DNA from: Vagococcus bubulae
GTDB taxonomy: Bacteria; Bacillota; Bacilli; Lactobacillales; Vagococcaceae
Direction of reading: 5' to 3'
DNA length: 53,408 nt
NCBI RefSeq assembly: GCF_003950315.1
Contig: NZ_NGJT01000016.1
Location: 1 to 53,408, forward strand
Shown here: positions 18,772-27,408 of the stretch, in pieces
How the letters are laid out: the number at the start of each line of letters is the position of its first letter
Position numbering within the stretch: position 1 is the first letter of the stretch
Position numbers and translations under genes: made by a program
Notes under the pieces: model-generated
Databases searched by the model: none
Told to the model about the DNA's origin: nothing
What the model saw: only the letters and a program-made list of their open reading frames with translations

Positions 18772-19599
18772 TTATTTGATTGCTCCATCAACTACACCAG
18801 CAATGATTTTCTTTTGCATAATAAAATAAAAAATTAATATTGGTAATAAAACTAAAACTAAAGCTGCCATTGCTACGCTATAATTAGACGTATATTTTCC
18901 AAAAAAATAGAATGTTGATAAAGGCAATGTTCTTACATTATCATTAACTAATACTAAAGAAGGAAGTAAAAAATCATTCCACACCCATAAAACATCCAAT
19001 ATCGCAATTGTTGCTGTGATAGGTTTTAGAATTGGAAAAACTACTTTAAAAAACACTTGTAACCTATTAGCTCCATCAATAATAGCTGCTTCTTCAAGCT
19101 CAACAGGAATAGTTTTTATAAATCCATGAAACATGAATGTCGCCATACTTAAACCAAACCCCAAGTAAAAATAAATTAGCATTCCTCTACTATTTAACAA
19201 TCCTAAATTCCCAAAAATTGTTACAAATGGAATCATCAAAGACTGAAAAGGAATAATCATTGATGCAACCATCAACATAAATATGAATTTATTAAACTTA
19301 GAATCAAAACGGACCAAGTAGTAAGCTAACATTGAAGAAAATAGAATTATTACTACTACAGAAATAGTTGTGATAATCAGTGAATTAATTAGAGCATTAC
19401 CATAATTCATTGTATTATAAGCTTCAACAAAATTATCCAATGAAAAAATTTTAGGTAAAGACATTGGATTTTCTAATACTTCCATTTTTGTTTTAAATGA
19501 GTTAATCATTATTAGCAAGAACGGAAAAATATATAAGACAAATAATAATATACAAAATGTAAAAGTAATAATCTTATTTAAATTTTTCTGTAATTTCAC
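18772..19599 (-). CDS. ABC sugar importer permease, MalG type
   Basis: A 275-residue membrane protein with about six helices. The cytoplasmic EAA loop, ELEEAAIIDGANRLQVFFKVVFPIL (about 166-190), docks to the ATPase. The ending IAGVVDGAIK matches CUT1 family MalG-like permeases. GTG start overlaps the stop of the partner permease (ATAGTG). The product imports a di- or oligosaccharide with the neighbouring permease and binding protein. No ATPase gene is present nearby, so a shared MsmX/MsmK-type ATPase elsewhere is needed. Confidence 0.93.
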   Translation of the reverse strand: MKLQKNLNKIITFTFCILLFVLYIFPFLLIMINSFKTKMEVLENPMSLPKIFSLDNFVEAYNTMNYGNALINSLIITTISVVVIILFSSMLAYYLVRFDSKFNKFIFMLMVASMIIPFQSLMIPFVTIFGNLGLLNSRGMLIYFYLGFGLSMATFMFHGFIKTIPVELEEAAIIDGANRLQVFFKVVFPILKPITATIAILDVLWVWNDFLLPSLVLVNDNVRTLPLSTFYFFGKYTSNYSVAMAALVLVLLPILIFYFIMQKKIIAGVVDGAIK

Positions 19600-20483
19600 T
19601 ATGCCTCTACCTCCATTCTTTTCATCACTACTACCTGAGTTACTGCTATAGAAGCAACTATTAGAAATAAAATAACTGCTTTAGCTTGACCTGTTCCATA
19701 GTTTTGATATAGAAATGCGTCATTGTAAACATGCATTGATATCATTTCTGTTGACCTATACGGACCACCTTTAGTTAATGATAGATTCGTATCGTATACC
19801 ATAAAACTTTTTTGAAGAGTCAAAAATATACTAATAGTAAAAGAAGGAATCATCATAGGTAATTTTATATTTTTTAAAATTTGCCAATTATTTGCACCAT
19901 CCAATGATGCAGCTTCAACTAATGAGTTTGGAATACCTGATAATCCAGCGATATACAATAGCATCATGTATCCTGAATTTTGCCAAACACCCACTATAAC
20001 TAATGCCCACAATGCCATTTTAGGGTCTGATAACCAAGAATTAGATAACAATTCTATTCCTGTCCCTTGACCTATATAAATAAGAATTCTCGCAAAAATG
20101 AATTGCCAGATGAAACCTAAAATAACACCGCCAATAAGATTAGGTGTAAAAAAACCCATCCTGAAAAAGTTTTGGCCTTTAAATCCACTGGTCACAATTA
20201 GCGCTAAACAAAACGCTATAACATTAGTTAAAATTAACGACCAAAAAGTATACTGAAATGTAAGTTTTAAAGAGTCCCAAAATATAGGATCTTTAAACGC
20301 ATCCGTATAGTTTTTGAATCCTATAAACTCAGTTGAAATATTAGTACCTGTTGATTTAGTCAATGTCATATATATACCTAATAGAAACGGTACAATAATA
20401 ACAGTTAAAAATACAAATATAGGAATAGCTGCGAATAATAGAAACATTTTCCCTTTGACTGAAAATTTTGAGCGTGTATTCAT
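19599..20483 (-). CDS. ABC sugar importer permease, MalF type
   Basis: A 294-residue CUT1 permease with about six helices. The EAA loop reads SLVEAASLDGANNWQILKNIKLP (about 187-209). TKGGPYRSTEMISMHVYNDAF near 240-260 is characteristic of MalF-like subunits. It lies 37 bases after the binding-protein gene and overlaps the next permease by one base, so the two are coupled. ATG start with GGAGG upstream. Confidence 0.93.
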   Translation of the reverse strand: MNTRSKFSVKGKMFLLFAAIPIFVFLTVIIVPFLLGIYMTLTKSTGTNISTEFIGFKNYTDAFKDPIFWDSLKLTFQYTFWSLILTNVIAFCLALIVTSGFKGQNFFRMGFFTPNLIGGVILGFIWQFIFARILIYIGQGTGIELLSNSWLSDPKMALWALVIVGVWQNSGYMMLLYIAGLSGIPNSLVEAASLDGANNWQILKNIKLPMMIPSFTISIFLTLQKSFMVYDTNLSLTKGGPYRSTEMISMHVYNDAFLYQNYGTGQAKAVILFLIVASIAVTQVVVMKRMEVEA

Positions 20484-20520
20484 GAGATTTACCTCCTAAT
20501 TATTATTGGAAAACAAGTGC

Positions 20521-21825
20521 TTATTTAGCACTTGTTTTCCAATAGTCTTCTAGCTCTTGCGCTAATTCTTTTCTATCTATTTCTCCAGATAGGTACTTTT
20601 GTAAAGAAGCTCCCATCGCAGGGAATGCAGTTGGTGGATATTGAGCATTCATCCATTCTAACGTTTTGTCTTCTTTTACATAATTTAAAATCTGTTTAGA
20701 CAATTCATCGTTTGGTTCAACTTTAGCATTGTCATTTATAGGTATAAATCCCATTTTATTAACGTAGTATTCTTGGCCTTCTTCCGTTTCATATAACCAA
20801 TTTATAAAATCTTTCGCTCCATCTTGCTCTTCTTTACTTGATTGTTCTCCATCAATGGCCCAAGTTTGAGGTACTCCGACCGATATTTGATCATTGCCAT
20901 AAGCGTTTACTTTATCCGAGATAGGTACTGGTAAAATGCCATACTTGGTTTCGGGATTAGCTTCTTTTAGCTGAGGATATGCCCAATTCCCCATAAACCA
21001 TAACCCAATTTCTCCATTCGCTAATGCCATTGTTGCAGCATCATAATCTGATGATAGAGGTGAAGATTGACTCATGTTATTTTTTTTCATTAGATCAAAT
21101 GTATCAATCCAATTATTATATACATCATTGTTCATTAAATTTTCTTTCCCGTTCATCATTTGATCCATAAAAGCGTATCTCTGATCCTTATTCTCTGATT
21201 GGTCTGTAAATAATAAATTAGAATAATGAGCTCCTAATGACCAATCCATTGGTGAAATCTCAACAGCTGATTTCTCTGTCTGTTTTTCTATATTTGCCAT
21301 CAATGTTTTTAGATCCTGTCTAGTTTTTACACTACTCGGATTAAATTTTCCTCCTGATGCTTTATCTAATACTTCTTGATTATATAAAAATCCAAAAGCT
21401 TCTATTGTTGTTGGGATACCAATAACTTTCCCATCGACTGTACCAGCTTCTAAATATTTTTTATCGATATGTGTTACTAATTCCATATCTGATAAATCTA
21501 AAAATTTGTCTTTCCATTGTTCTAATTCTGTATAAACACCCGTATTCATGAGTACTGGAGCATTTTTAGAAGCGTATAAAGAAGTAATTTTTTCCGTTGA
21601 ATTCTGACCTGCTAAAGGAATTACTTTTACTTGGTACTTATCTTGTGAGTCATTGTATTTAGAGATAGCTTCGTCAAGTTCATTTGCTATCTCTTCTTTT
21701 CCTATTAGCATACTAATTTCAGTTTTACCTGAACTTTTTTTATTTGTATCATCTTTGGAACAAGCTCCTAGTGCAAATACTGTCAACATAGATACTGTAC
21801 ATAAAGCTAATTTTTTTAATTTCAT
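20521..21825 (-). CDS. ABC sugar-binding lipoprotein
   Basis: About 434 residues. ATG 21825 (AGGGAG upstream) gives MKLKKLALCTVSMLTVFALG-AC, a lipoprotein signal with the lipidated cysteine at about residue 22; a longer frame to 21903 would add 26 residues in front of this signal and is rejected. The mature protein is a CUT1 solute-binding fold with ATMALANGEIGLWFMGNWAYPQL and WLYETEEGQEYYVNKMGFIPIN. It captures the sugar outside the cell and delivers it to the two permeases. First gene of the operon, transcribed away from LacI. Confidence 0.93.
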   Translation of the reverse strand: MKLKKLALCTVSMLTVFALGACSKDDTNKKSSGKTEISMLIGKEEIANELDEAISKYNDSQDKYQVKVIPLAGQNSTEKITSLYASKNAPVLMNTGVYTELEQWKDKFLDLSDMELVTHIDKKYLEAGTVDGKVIGIPTTIEAFGFLYNQEVLDKASGGKFNPSSVKTRQDLKTLMANIEKQTEKSAVEISPMDWSLGAHYSNLLFTDQSENKDQRYAFMDQMMNGKENLMNNDVYNNWIDTFDLMKKNNMSQSSPLSSDYDAATMALANGEIGLWFMGNWAYPQLKEANPETKYGILPVPISDKVNAYGNDQISVGVPQTWAIDGEQSSKEEQDGAKDFINWLYETEEGQEYYVNKMGFIPINDNAKVEPNDELSKQILNYVKEDKTLEWMNAQYPPTAFPAMGASLQKYLSGEIDRKELAQELEDYWKTSAK

Positions 21826-21858
21826 AAACAATCTCCCTCTACTAATTATTTTGAAAAA

Positions 21859-21919
21859 GAATACGTTTTCTTTATAAGAAAAGTATATGTCAATCGTTTT
21901 CATATGTCAATCGTTTTCA
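21859..21919 (-). promoter_or_regulatory. Promoter and LacI/CcpA-type operators of the sucrose operon
   Basis: On the minus strand -35 TTGACA (21905-21910) and -10 TATACT (21882-21887) are separated by exactly 17 bases. TGAAAACGATTGA occurs twice (21890-21902 and 21907-21919), 17 bases apart, covering the spacer and -35. GAAAACGTATTC (21859-21870), nearly palindromic, lies just past the expected start. All three resemble LacI-family operators centred on CG; CcpA may share one. The divergent LacI gene begins 74 bases away. Confidence 0.65.
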
Positions 21920-21992
21920 TATACTTTTTTTGTTGATTTATTGGTTTTCTATAATATAATAGTATTCATATAATTATATAAAGGAGATTAAC

Positions 21993-22973
21993 ATGGCTAA
22001 TATAGAAGATGTTGCAAAAAAAGCTGGTGTATCAGTTACGACAGTATCTAGAACTCTAAATAATCATCCCTATGTTTCAAAAAAAACAAAGGACAAAATA
22101 TATCGTGCTATGGAAGATTTAGAATATTATCCAAACAACGTAGCTCAGCAGCTTCGTGGAAAAAGAAAAAAAATGATAGGTGTTATCATTTCCTATATTA
22201 CTAATCCTTTCTTTGCCTATCTTGTCGATGCAATTGAAAAAACAGCTTTAGAATATGGGTACACATTAGTTGTGTTACAAACTCGTGGAAACCAAAAATT
22301 AGAAAAATTATATGTTGAATTAATTCCAAAAAAGCAACTAGATGGGTTAATTATTACCAATCTAGAAAATGCAACCCCACAAGTCATTAATTTGATTAAA
22401 GAAGGGAAAATAGTTTTATGTAATCGCTATATTGGAAATAAAGATATACCTGTTATTTCTATAGATGAGGAAAAAGCGAGCTACGAAGGAACAAAATACT
22501 TAATCGATAGTGGACATAAAAATATCGCATTTTGTACAGGGAATGTTAAAAACACGCATGATTATAGGTTCAAAGGCTTTCTAAAAGCATTAAATGAATC
22601 CAATATACCATTTGATAATTCTTTATTTTTTGAATATATATTAGGTGTTGACGGTGGGAGAAGTTTTATTAAAAAATTCATTGGTTTAGAAAATCCACCT
22701 ACCGCTGTATTTTCAAATGGAGATGAAGTTGCAGCAGGGATAATAAGTGAAGCAAGAAAATATAGTGTTAAAATTCCCGATGACTTAGCGATTCTTGGCT
22801 TCGATGACCATCCGCTAGCTTCTCTTACAAATCCTGAAATTACAACAATACATCAACCAATTACAGACATAGGCGAAATTTCAACATTAACACTTCTTGC
22901 AAATTTAGAAGGAACAAGTTTACCTGAACCAAAAGAATTAGAAACTTCAATTATTATAAGAGAAACTACTTAG
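21993..22973 (+). CDS. LacI-family repressor of the sucrose operon
   Basis: A 326-residue regulator. IEDVAKKAGVSVTTVSRTLN (residues 3-22) is the helix-turn-helix and YYPNNVAQQLRG the hinge helix. The periplasmic-binding-like core has MIGVIISYITNPFFAYLVDAIE, TAVFSNGDEVAAGIISEARK and LAILGFDDHPLASLTNPEITTIHQP. Divergent from the ABC-sucrose operon, so it most likely binds the tandem operators there and responds to a sugar or its phosphate. AAAGGAGA 8 bases before ATG; TATAAT about 21956. The last gene of the left cargo block. Confidence 0.92.
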   Translation: MANIEDVAKKAGVSVTTVSRTLNNHPYVSKKTKDKIYRAMEDLEYYPNNVAQQLRGKRKKMIGVIISYITNPFFAYLVDAIEKTALEYGYTLVVLQTRGNQKLEKLYVELIPKKQLDGLIITNLENATPQVINLIKEGKIVLCNRYIGNKDIPVISIDEEKASYEGTKYLIDSGHKNIAFCTGNVKNTHDYRFKGFLKALNESNIPFDNSLFFEYILGVDGGRSFIKKFIGLENPPTAVFSNGDEVAAGIISEARKYSVKIPDDLAILGFDDHPLASLTNPEITTIHQPITDIGEISTLTLLANLEGTSLPEPKELETSIIIRETT

Positions 22974-23002
22974 TTACCCACATGCACAAAAAAATAAGAT
23001 TC

Positions 23003-23043
23003 AAAAAACCTGTTATTAAGGATAATATAACAGGATTTTTGAA
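23003..23043. terminator. Bidirectional terminator after lacI
   Basis: TCAAAAAACCTGTTAT pairs with ATAACAGGATTTTTGA around a short loop and is followed by T-rich sequence on the plus strand. It lies 30 bases past the LacI gene and also faces the convergent 296-residue gene. Confidence 0.7.
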
Positions 23044-23109
23044 AATAAATTATATTATAATAATTATTAATACTTCATTTTTTATCTCTAAATGTTGTAA
23101 TACCTAAAA

Positions 23110-24000
23110 TCATACATTTCTATTACGTACGGTTAACTTATTTTCTGATAGTACAATATTAATATTGCTCAAATCATCAGGTATATCATAATTATGTACT
23201 TGCAACAATGTTCTCATTCTATCAATATGATCACTCTCGTTAAGATTATCACTCGTTATTTCTGTCAAATTATGTAGTAGTACTCCTATTCCTATAACTT
23301 TAGTATTTCTTAAATTTATTTGAGTACTGTCTGTAACAATATTTGAATCAATATCTCTAATCAGACCTTTATGGAATAAATCTAATAATTCTTGATAAAT
23401 AGAAATCACATTATATCCATCTAGTACTTCTTTCTTTTTTGGTAAGTAATGATAATCATCTGGCAACGTTTGACCCACGCCAACCATACCTAACAATAAT
23501 AGCTGCCTATAGCTTAACGATTCAAATAACCTGATCAACTGACTGGCTATCTCTTTTGATATGGTCTCATCACAACTAATATTCGCTATTAGATTCGCCA
23601 TATATTTTATCTTCTTTTCTTCATATTCTCTTTGACATACCATTAGAGCTCCTTCAGCTATTTCTTCAAAAGAACTTCTCTCAAATTGATTAGGTTCAAA
23701 AAAATTATCTGTTCGTAATGATTTTTGACTTTCAAAATTTTCATTTAATTTTTGTGCTGTTAATGTAAAAAGAGCTCCAACTTTCACACTTTCTCTAGTA
23801 GACATATTTCTTTCAGAAAAATCATTTCCCGTTTTTAAAAATAAATCCCAAATATGAGTTAATGCTCCTGTCAAAAAAGCTGTAGGCATATGGTCTATCC
23901 CATTAACCATACCTTCCGCTAATGATGCCGAAGCTCCTGTTTGTATAATATGACTACCATTGGTTATCATTTTTTTCATTTTTCCATTCATTTCTTTCAT
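23110..24000 (-). CDS. Unrecognised accessory protein under a LexA-like box
   Basis: A 296-residue, mainly helical protein that I cannot place with confidence. The N terminus has short glycine/alanine-rich stretches (HIIQTGASASLAEGMVNGID, FLTGALTHIWDLF). In the middle, EEIAEGALMVCQREYEEKKIKYMANLIANIS is a conserved-looking segment that I have seen in uncharacterised genes of mobile and defence-rich regions. A stress or abortive-infection role is possible but unproven. It stands alone with its own promoter, downstream of ccrB and in the same direction as ccrB. The SOS box at 24027-24040 suggests expression after DNA damage. Good AAGGAG binding site before ATG 24000. Confidence 0.7.
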   Translation of the reverse strand: MKEMNGKMKKMITNGSHIIQTGASASLAEGMVNGIDHMPTAFLTGALTHIWDLFLKTGNDFSERNMSTRESVKVGALFTLTAQKLNENFESQKSLRTDNFFEPNQFERSSFEEIAEGALMVCQREYEEKKIKYMANLIANISCDETISKEIASQLIRLFESLSYRQLLLLGMVGVGQTLPDDYHYLPKKKEVLDGYNVISIYQELLDLFHKGLIRDIDSNIVTDSTQINLRNTKVIGIGVLLHNLTEITSDNLNESDHIDRMRTLLQVHNYDIPDDLSNINIVLSENKLTVRNRNV

Positions 24001-24026
24001 ATTACTACTCCTTAATTATAATAAAA

Positions 24027-24054
24027 AGAACAGATGTTCTCTTTTTATTATATC
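24027..24054 (-). promoter_or_regulatory. LexA-type SOS box and promoter of the 296-residue gene
   Basis: AGAACAGATGTTCT (24027-24040) is a palindrome matching the Firmicute LexA/DinR core GAACnnnnGTTC. On the minus strand TATAAT (about 24047-24052) lies directly upstream, so the box covers the expected transcription start. A second TATAAT-like run follows it. Confidence 0.6.
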
Positions 24055-24102
24055 ACCTATTTTTATTATTTAAAAATAATTTTGGAACACGGATTTGTAT
24101 TT

Positions 24103-25764
24103 TTATAAACGAAATCCTATTCTATCTTTGTATACAAAAATAGCCATATCTCCTCGAGATATGGCTTCTTGATAGATAGTATTCAGTTGATTGACTATGG
24201 CTTCATCAAAGTAAAGGTGTAACTGAAATTGATCTTTTGTCTCTTTGTTAAACGTGATTTCTTTGATGAAAGATTGATAGACTTGCTTAATCTCCTTCTT
24301 TGAACTTTTATTTATGAATTGTTGAATCGCTTCTAATATCCGACTGATATCAGTGACTTGAATCGGTTGATTCTTAGTTTGTTTAAGACGTTCTATCTCT
24401 CGTTGACGTTGTTGAATCATAATGGTATCGTTCTCTAGTTGTTCCAATCGTTCTTTCAATTCAGAATATAACTCAGGTGTATCATCTAAGACTTGCTGCC
24501 ACTTCGCTTGTTTCGTTTGAATTTCAACAAGTTGCTTCTGTAGTGTTTGTGATTCTTGTTCAGCTTGACGGGCTTGTTGGTTGATTTCCTTATTCAACGC
24601 ATCCACTAACCCTTCCAGTATCTCAGGCACTTGAATGACTTCTTTGAGTCTATCTGCCACAAACTGTTCGGCTTTATCAGCTCTTACAGAGTTCGCATGA
24701 CAGACACTTGCCCCCTTATTTCGAAAATTAGCACAAGAGTAGTATCGTATCCGTTTCTTCGTCCCATCTTTTAGCGTATTGGTTGTGTTACTTGCTGCCA
24801 TCGGTCCACCACAATCTGGACATCTGAGTAGCCCTGTCAAAAGGTTTTCTCCTCGCTCGTTCCATTGTGGCTGTTTCTTCGCAACTTTCATGCGTGTCTG
24901 GACACTCTCAAATAGGGTTTTGTCAATGATTGGCTCATGGGTCCCCTCAACCACTATCGGTTGAGGGTTCTTTCCCTTTCGTCTCTTCTCTTCCCAATTG
25001 ACATACTTCGCATACTCTAAATAACCACCATACGTTTTATTCATCAAAATATCTTTAATAGCCACAGTTGAAAATGAATTACCTTTCACTGTGTGATAAC
25101 CTAAACGGTTTAAGTCATTGGCTATCGCACGATAGCCTTTTCCATTTGCGTAGTCTTGATAGATTTTTCTCACAATCACTGCTTCCTCTTCTTGAATCAC
25201 TAATCGCTTTCGACCCTCATCATCTACCGTACTCACATATCCCAACATGCGTCCACCCGCAAATCGTTTTTGATCTCGCACCAATGATCGCATTGCCAGT
25301 TGAACATTCTCACTAATTTGATTCCGTTCAAACTCACCAAATGACCCTAATAGTTGAAGCATTAATCGTCCTGTACTCGTACTAATATCAAACTGTTCAC
25401 TAATCGAATAGAAACTCACATTATGTTTATAGAGTTCTTCTGTAGTATTTAAGATATCTCGATTATTACGACCTAAACGAGAGAGTTTCCACACTATCAC
25501 CATATCAAATAAGTTTTCTCTTGCGTCTGTCATCATACGCTGAAAAGCTGGACGATTCTCTGTCCGTTTTCCACTAATCCCTTCATCCGCGTAAACTTCA
25601 TAGACATCATACCCTCGTTGTAAACAAAATTGACGAATGACTTGTTCTTGTGCGGCCAATGAATACCCATGAACCGCTTGTTCTGTTGTCGATACTCTTA
25701 GATAGAGTGCTGCCTTTGGTTGGTCTAATGAATCAGACAACGTCTGATTGAATCCGAATGCCAT
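24103..25764 (-). CDS. ccrB: Large serine recombinase, CcrB type
   Basis: A 553-residue recombinase, close to the 542 of staphylococcal CcrB. AALYLRVSTTEQAVHG (about 18-33) carries the catalytic serine; YADEGISGKRTENRPAF and VIWKLSRLGRNNRD complete the resolvase domain. A recombinase domain (about 175-290) follows, then a zinc ribbon with LLRCPDCGGPM and YSCANF...CHAN, and a long coiled coil (about 395-475). It partners CcrA in integration and excision at rlmH. It overlaps ccrA by 32 bases, as in SCC elements. Strong AAGGAGG before ATG 25764. Last gene of the core operon. Confidence 0.9.
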   Translation of the reverse strand: MAFGFNQTLSDSLDQPKAALYLRVSTTEQAVHGYSLAAQEQVIRQFCLQRGYDVYEVYADEGISGKRTENRPAFQRMMTDARENLFDMVIVWKLSRLGRNNRDILNTTEELYKHNVSFYSISEQFDISTSTGRLMLQLLGSFGEFERNQISENVQLAMRSLVRDQKRFAGGRMLGYVSTVDDEGRKRLVIQEEEAVIVRKIYQDYANGKGYRAIANDLNRLGYHTVKGNSFSTVAIKDILMNKTYGGYLEYAKYVNWEEKRRKGKNPQPIVVEGTHEPIIDKTLFESVQTRMKVAKKQPQWNERGENLLTGLLRCPDCGGPMAASNTTNTLKDGTKKRIRYYSCANFRNKGASVCHANSVRADKAEQFVADRLKEVIQVPEILEGLVDALNKEINQQARQAEQESQTLQKQLVEIQTKQAKWQQVLDDTPELYSELKERLEQLENDTIMIQQRQREIERLKQTKNQPIQVTDISRILEAIQQFINKSSKKEIKQVYQSFIKEITFNKETKDQFQLHLYFDEAIVNQLNTIYQEAISRGDMAIFVYKDRIGFRL

Positions 25765-27106
25765 ATAAAAGAACCTCCTTTAATTGTTTGTCTAGTGTAA
25801 CTTGTACGTGGTCAATATAAGACCAAATGACATCTTGAATAGTATTGTCAGATAGATGGAGTAATTGAGTTACTCTCTCTTCTAATTGTTCTTCAGTCAA
25901 CGTAATAGATGTCACATCATTCAGTTGTTTTGTGAGTATATCTAGTTGTTGAACCATCTCCTTTTTGGATAGTATTCCTTGTTCATATTGATCAAATATG
26001 CAAGACTTCCGTTTCATCAAATCACTCACAGTTGCCTCTTTTTGCTTCGCTACTTGTGATAGCTGTTTCTGTAGTTCATCCAGTAATATTGTGAGATTAT
26101 TGGTCTCCGTCAGATACGTTTTAATAGAGCTTAGTACCTCTTTTTCTATGGTTGGGGCATCCAATCGATAGCCTATACAGTCTTCATAACCACACGCATA
26201 ATAATGATAAGTATGCTGGTAGATACTATCACTCTGCATTTTTGGGCTTAGTTTTCTACCACAATGCGGGCAGGATATTTTCTTTCTTAAAGGATACTCT
26301 CGTGTATCCCTCTTCTTTGGTCGACGTCGTGTTCGTTTTTCTGTGGCTTGTTGAAAGATATCTGGGTGAATGATCGGTATCACATCATGTGATAGGTACG
26401 GTGTTAGATTCTTACTGCTGTGTCCAATTTGTCCAATATAAACGGAATGGCGTAAGATAGTGGCAATATGATGTTTCTTGAATGGTTTACCTCGAAAGGT
26501 CTTTCCTTCTTTTTGAAGTTGTTGGGCAATTTTTTGATAGCCCATTGAAGTGGACGTATAGAGAGAAAAAATTTGTCGGACAACCGTGGCTTCAGATGGA
26601 TGAGCAACAATCTTTCCTTCTTGATACCGATACCCAAAGGGGACTTTTGCACTCAATACTTTCTTTTCTAACTTCTTCTGTGCCAATCCTTGATTGATAT
26701 TTTCAATCGTGACACTTCGTGTGAACTCAGCTAGTGAAAAAAGGATTTGAACAAACAACAATTGAGTGGCTTGTTTGTCACCTAAAGAAGAAGGTATCGG
26801 CTCTAACACCGATACCACTTCAACATGATGTGTCTGACATAATTCAAGGAAATCAAGCGCATTGGAAACATTTCGGGAAAGTCGATCATACCGTGTCACA
26901 TAGAGTGTTCTGGATTGTGTTGAGGATGTTACCCATTCGGTCAATCTGGCAAAATCTGGACGATTGATGGTACTTCCTGAAAGACCATCATCAATGAACC
27001 ACTTGGATATATCTTGTTTGACATGTTGTTGGATGACTTCCTTCTGCATCTCAATCGATACCTTATGGTCTCTTCTAACCGACGTTCGACAATAGGCTAC
27101 ATGCAT
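25733..27106 (-). CDS. ccrA: Large serine recombinase, CcrA type
   Basis: A 457-residue recombinase, near the 449 of staphylococcal CcrA. HVAYCRTSVRRDHKVS (about 2-17) carries the nucleophile serine, with FIDDGLSGSTINRPDF and YVTRYDRLSRNVSNAL next. The recombinase domain covers about 155-265; a zinc ribbon ISCPHCGRKL...YYACGYEDC spans about 279-316, followed by a coiled coil. In staphylococci CcrA and CcrB act together on rlmH attB and the element ends. AAAAGGGGTG precedes ATG 27106. The upstream dyads at 27135-27267 may control it. The call as CcrA rather than a generic large serine recombinase rests on size, order and overlap with ccrB. Confidence 0.88.
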   Translation of the reverse strand: MHVAYCRTSVRRDHKVSIEMQKEVIQQHVKQDISKWFIDDGLSGSTINRPDFARLTEWVTSSTQSRTLYVTRYDRLSRNVSNALDFLELCQTHHVEVVSVLEPIPSSLGDKQATQLLFVQILFSLAEFTRSVTIENINQGLAQKKLEKKVLSAKVPFGYRYQEGKIVAHPSEATVVRQIFSLYTSTSMGYQKIAQQLQKEGKTFRGKPFKKHHIATILRHSVYIGQIGHSSKNLTPYLSHDVIPIIHPDIFQQATEKRTRRRPKKRDTREYPLRKKISCPHCGRKLSPKMQSDSIYQHTYHYYACGYEDCIGYRLDAPTIEKEVLSSIKTYLTETNNLTILLDELQKQLSQVAKQKEATVSDLMKRKSCIFDQYEQGILSKKEMVQQLDILTKQLNDVTSITLTEEQLEERVTQLLHLSDNTIQDVIWSYIDHVQVTLDKQLKEVLLYGIRIQSDVV

Positions 27107-27134
27107 TGTTTCACCCCTTTTCCAATCTAAACTT

Positions 27135-27267
27135 CCCCGATTTCCCGCTCATTTTTTAGGCACTAGTCAATACTTTAGACTCATTCAAACTCATCCTATT
27201 CCCATCAATCATCCTATCTATATTTGTACAAAACTATAGATAGAATGACAAAGTCGGGAAATCGGGA
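27135..27267. promoter_or_regulatory. Nested inverted repeats upstream of ccrA
   Basis: CCCCGATTTCCCG (27135-27147) is inverted at 27255-27267 with one mismatch. Inside lies a perfect 9-bp dyad CTATCTATA (27214-27222) / TATAGATAG (27235-27243). On the minus strand TTGTCA and TACAAA spaced 17 bases fall inside this region and could be the ccrA promoter. Either a repressor site or part of a replication origin used by the Cch2-like ATPase is possible. Confidence 0.45.
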
Positions 27268-27294
27268 AATCTATTTTCTATATGAGTGATATGC

Positions 27295-27408
27295 CTATTT
27301 TTTTGACGGGTTTTCGGGTATTGGATAGTGAATGAGATATGGAAGTAGGTGTTTTGAAAACTCCTCCATGAATCGTTTGTTATCAAATTTCATCCCATCT
27401 TCTATCAT
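27295..27408 (-). CDS. Small 37-residue protein coupled to RNase HI
   Basis: A short frame starts at ATG 27408 overlapping the RNase HI stop (ATGA) with AAAGGAGC six bases upstream. It reads MIEDGMKFDNKRFMEE at the start and ends PIPENPSKK before TAG. It is charged at the N terminus, with a hydrophobic middle (HLLPYLIHY). It lies between RNase HI and ccrA, where staphylococcal SCC elements also carry a small gene. I know no homologue. Coupling and ribosome binding site support translation. Confidence 0.5.
   Translation of the reverse strand: MIEDGMKFDNKRFMEEFSKHLLPYLIHYPIPENPSKK

Noticed and set aside
27107-27294. CRISPR-like repeats near CGGGAAATCGGGAAATC
   Set aside because: Only two short adjacent copies and one inverted copy exist, with no spacer regularity; treated as dyads.
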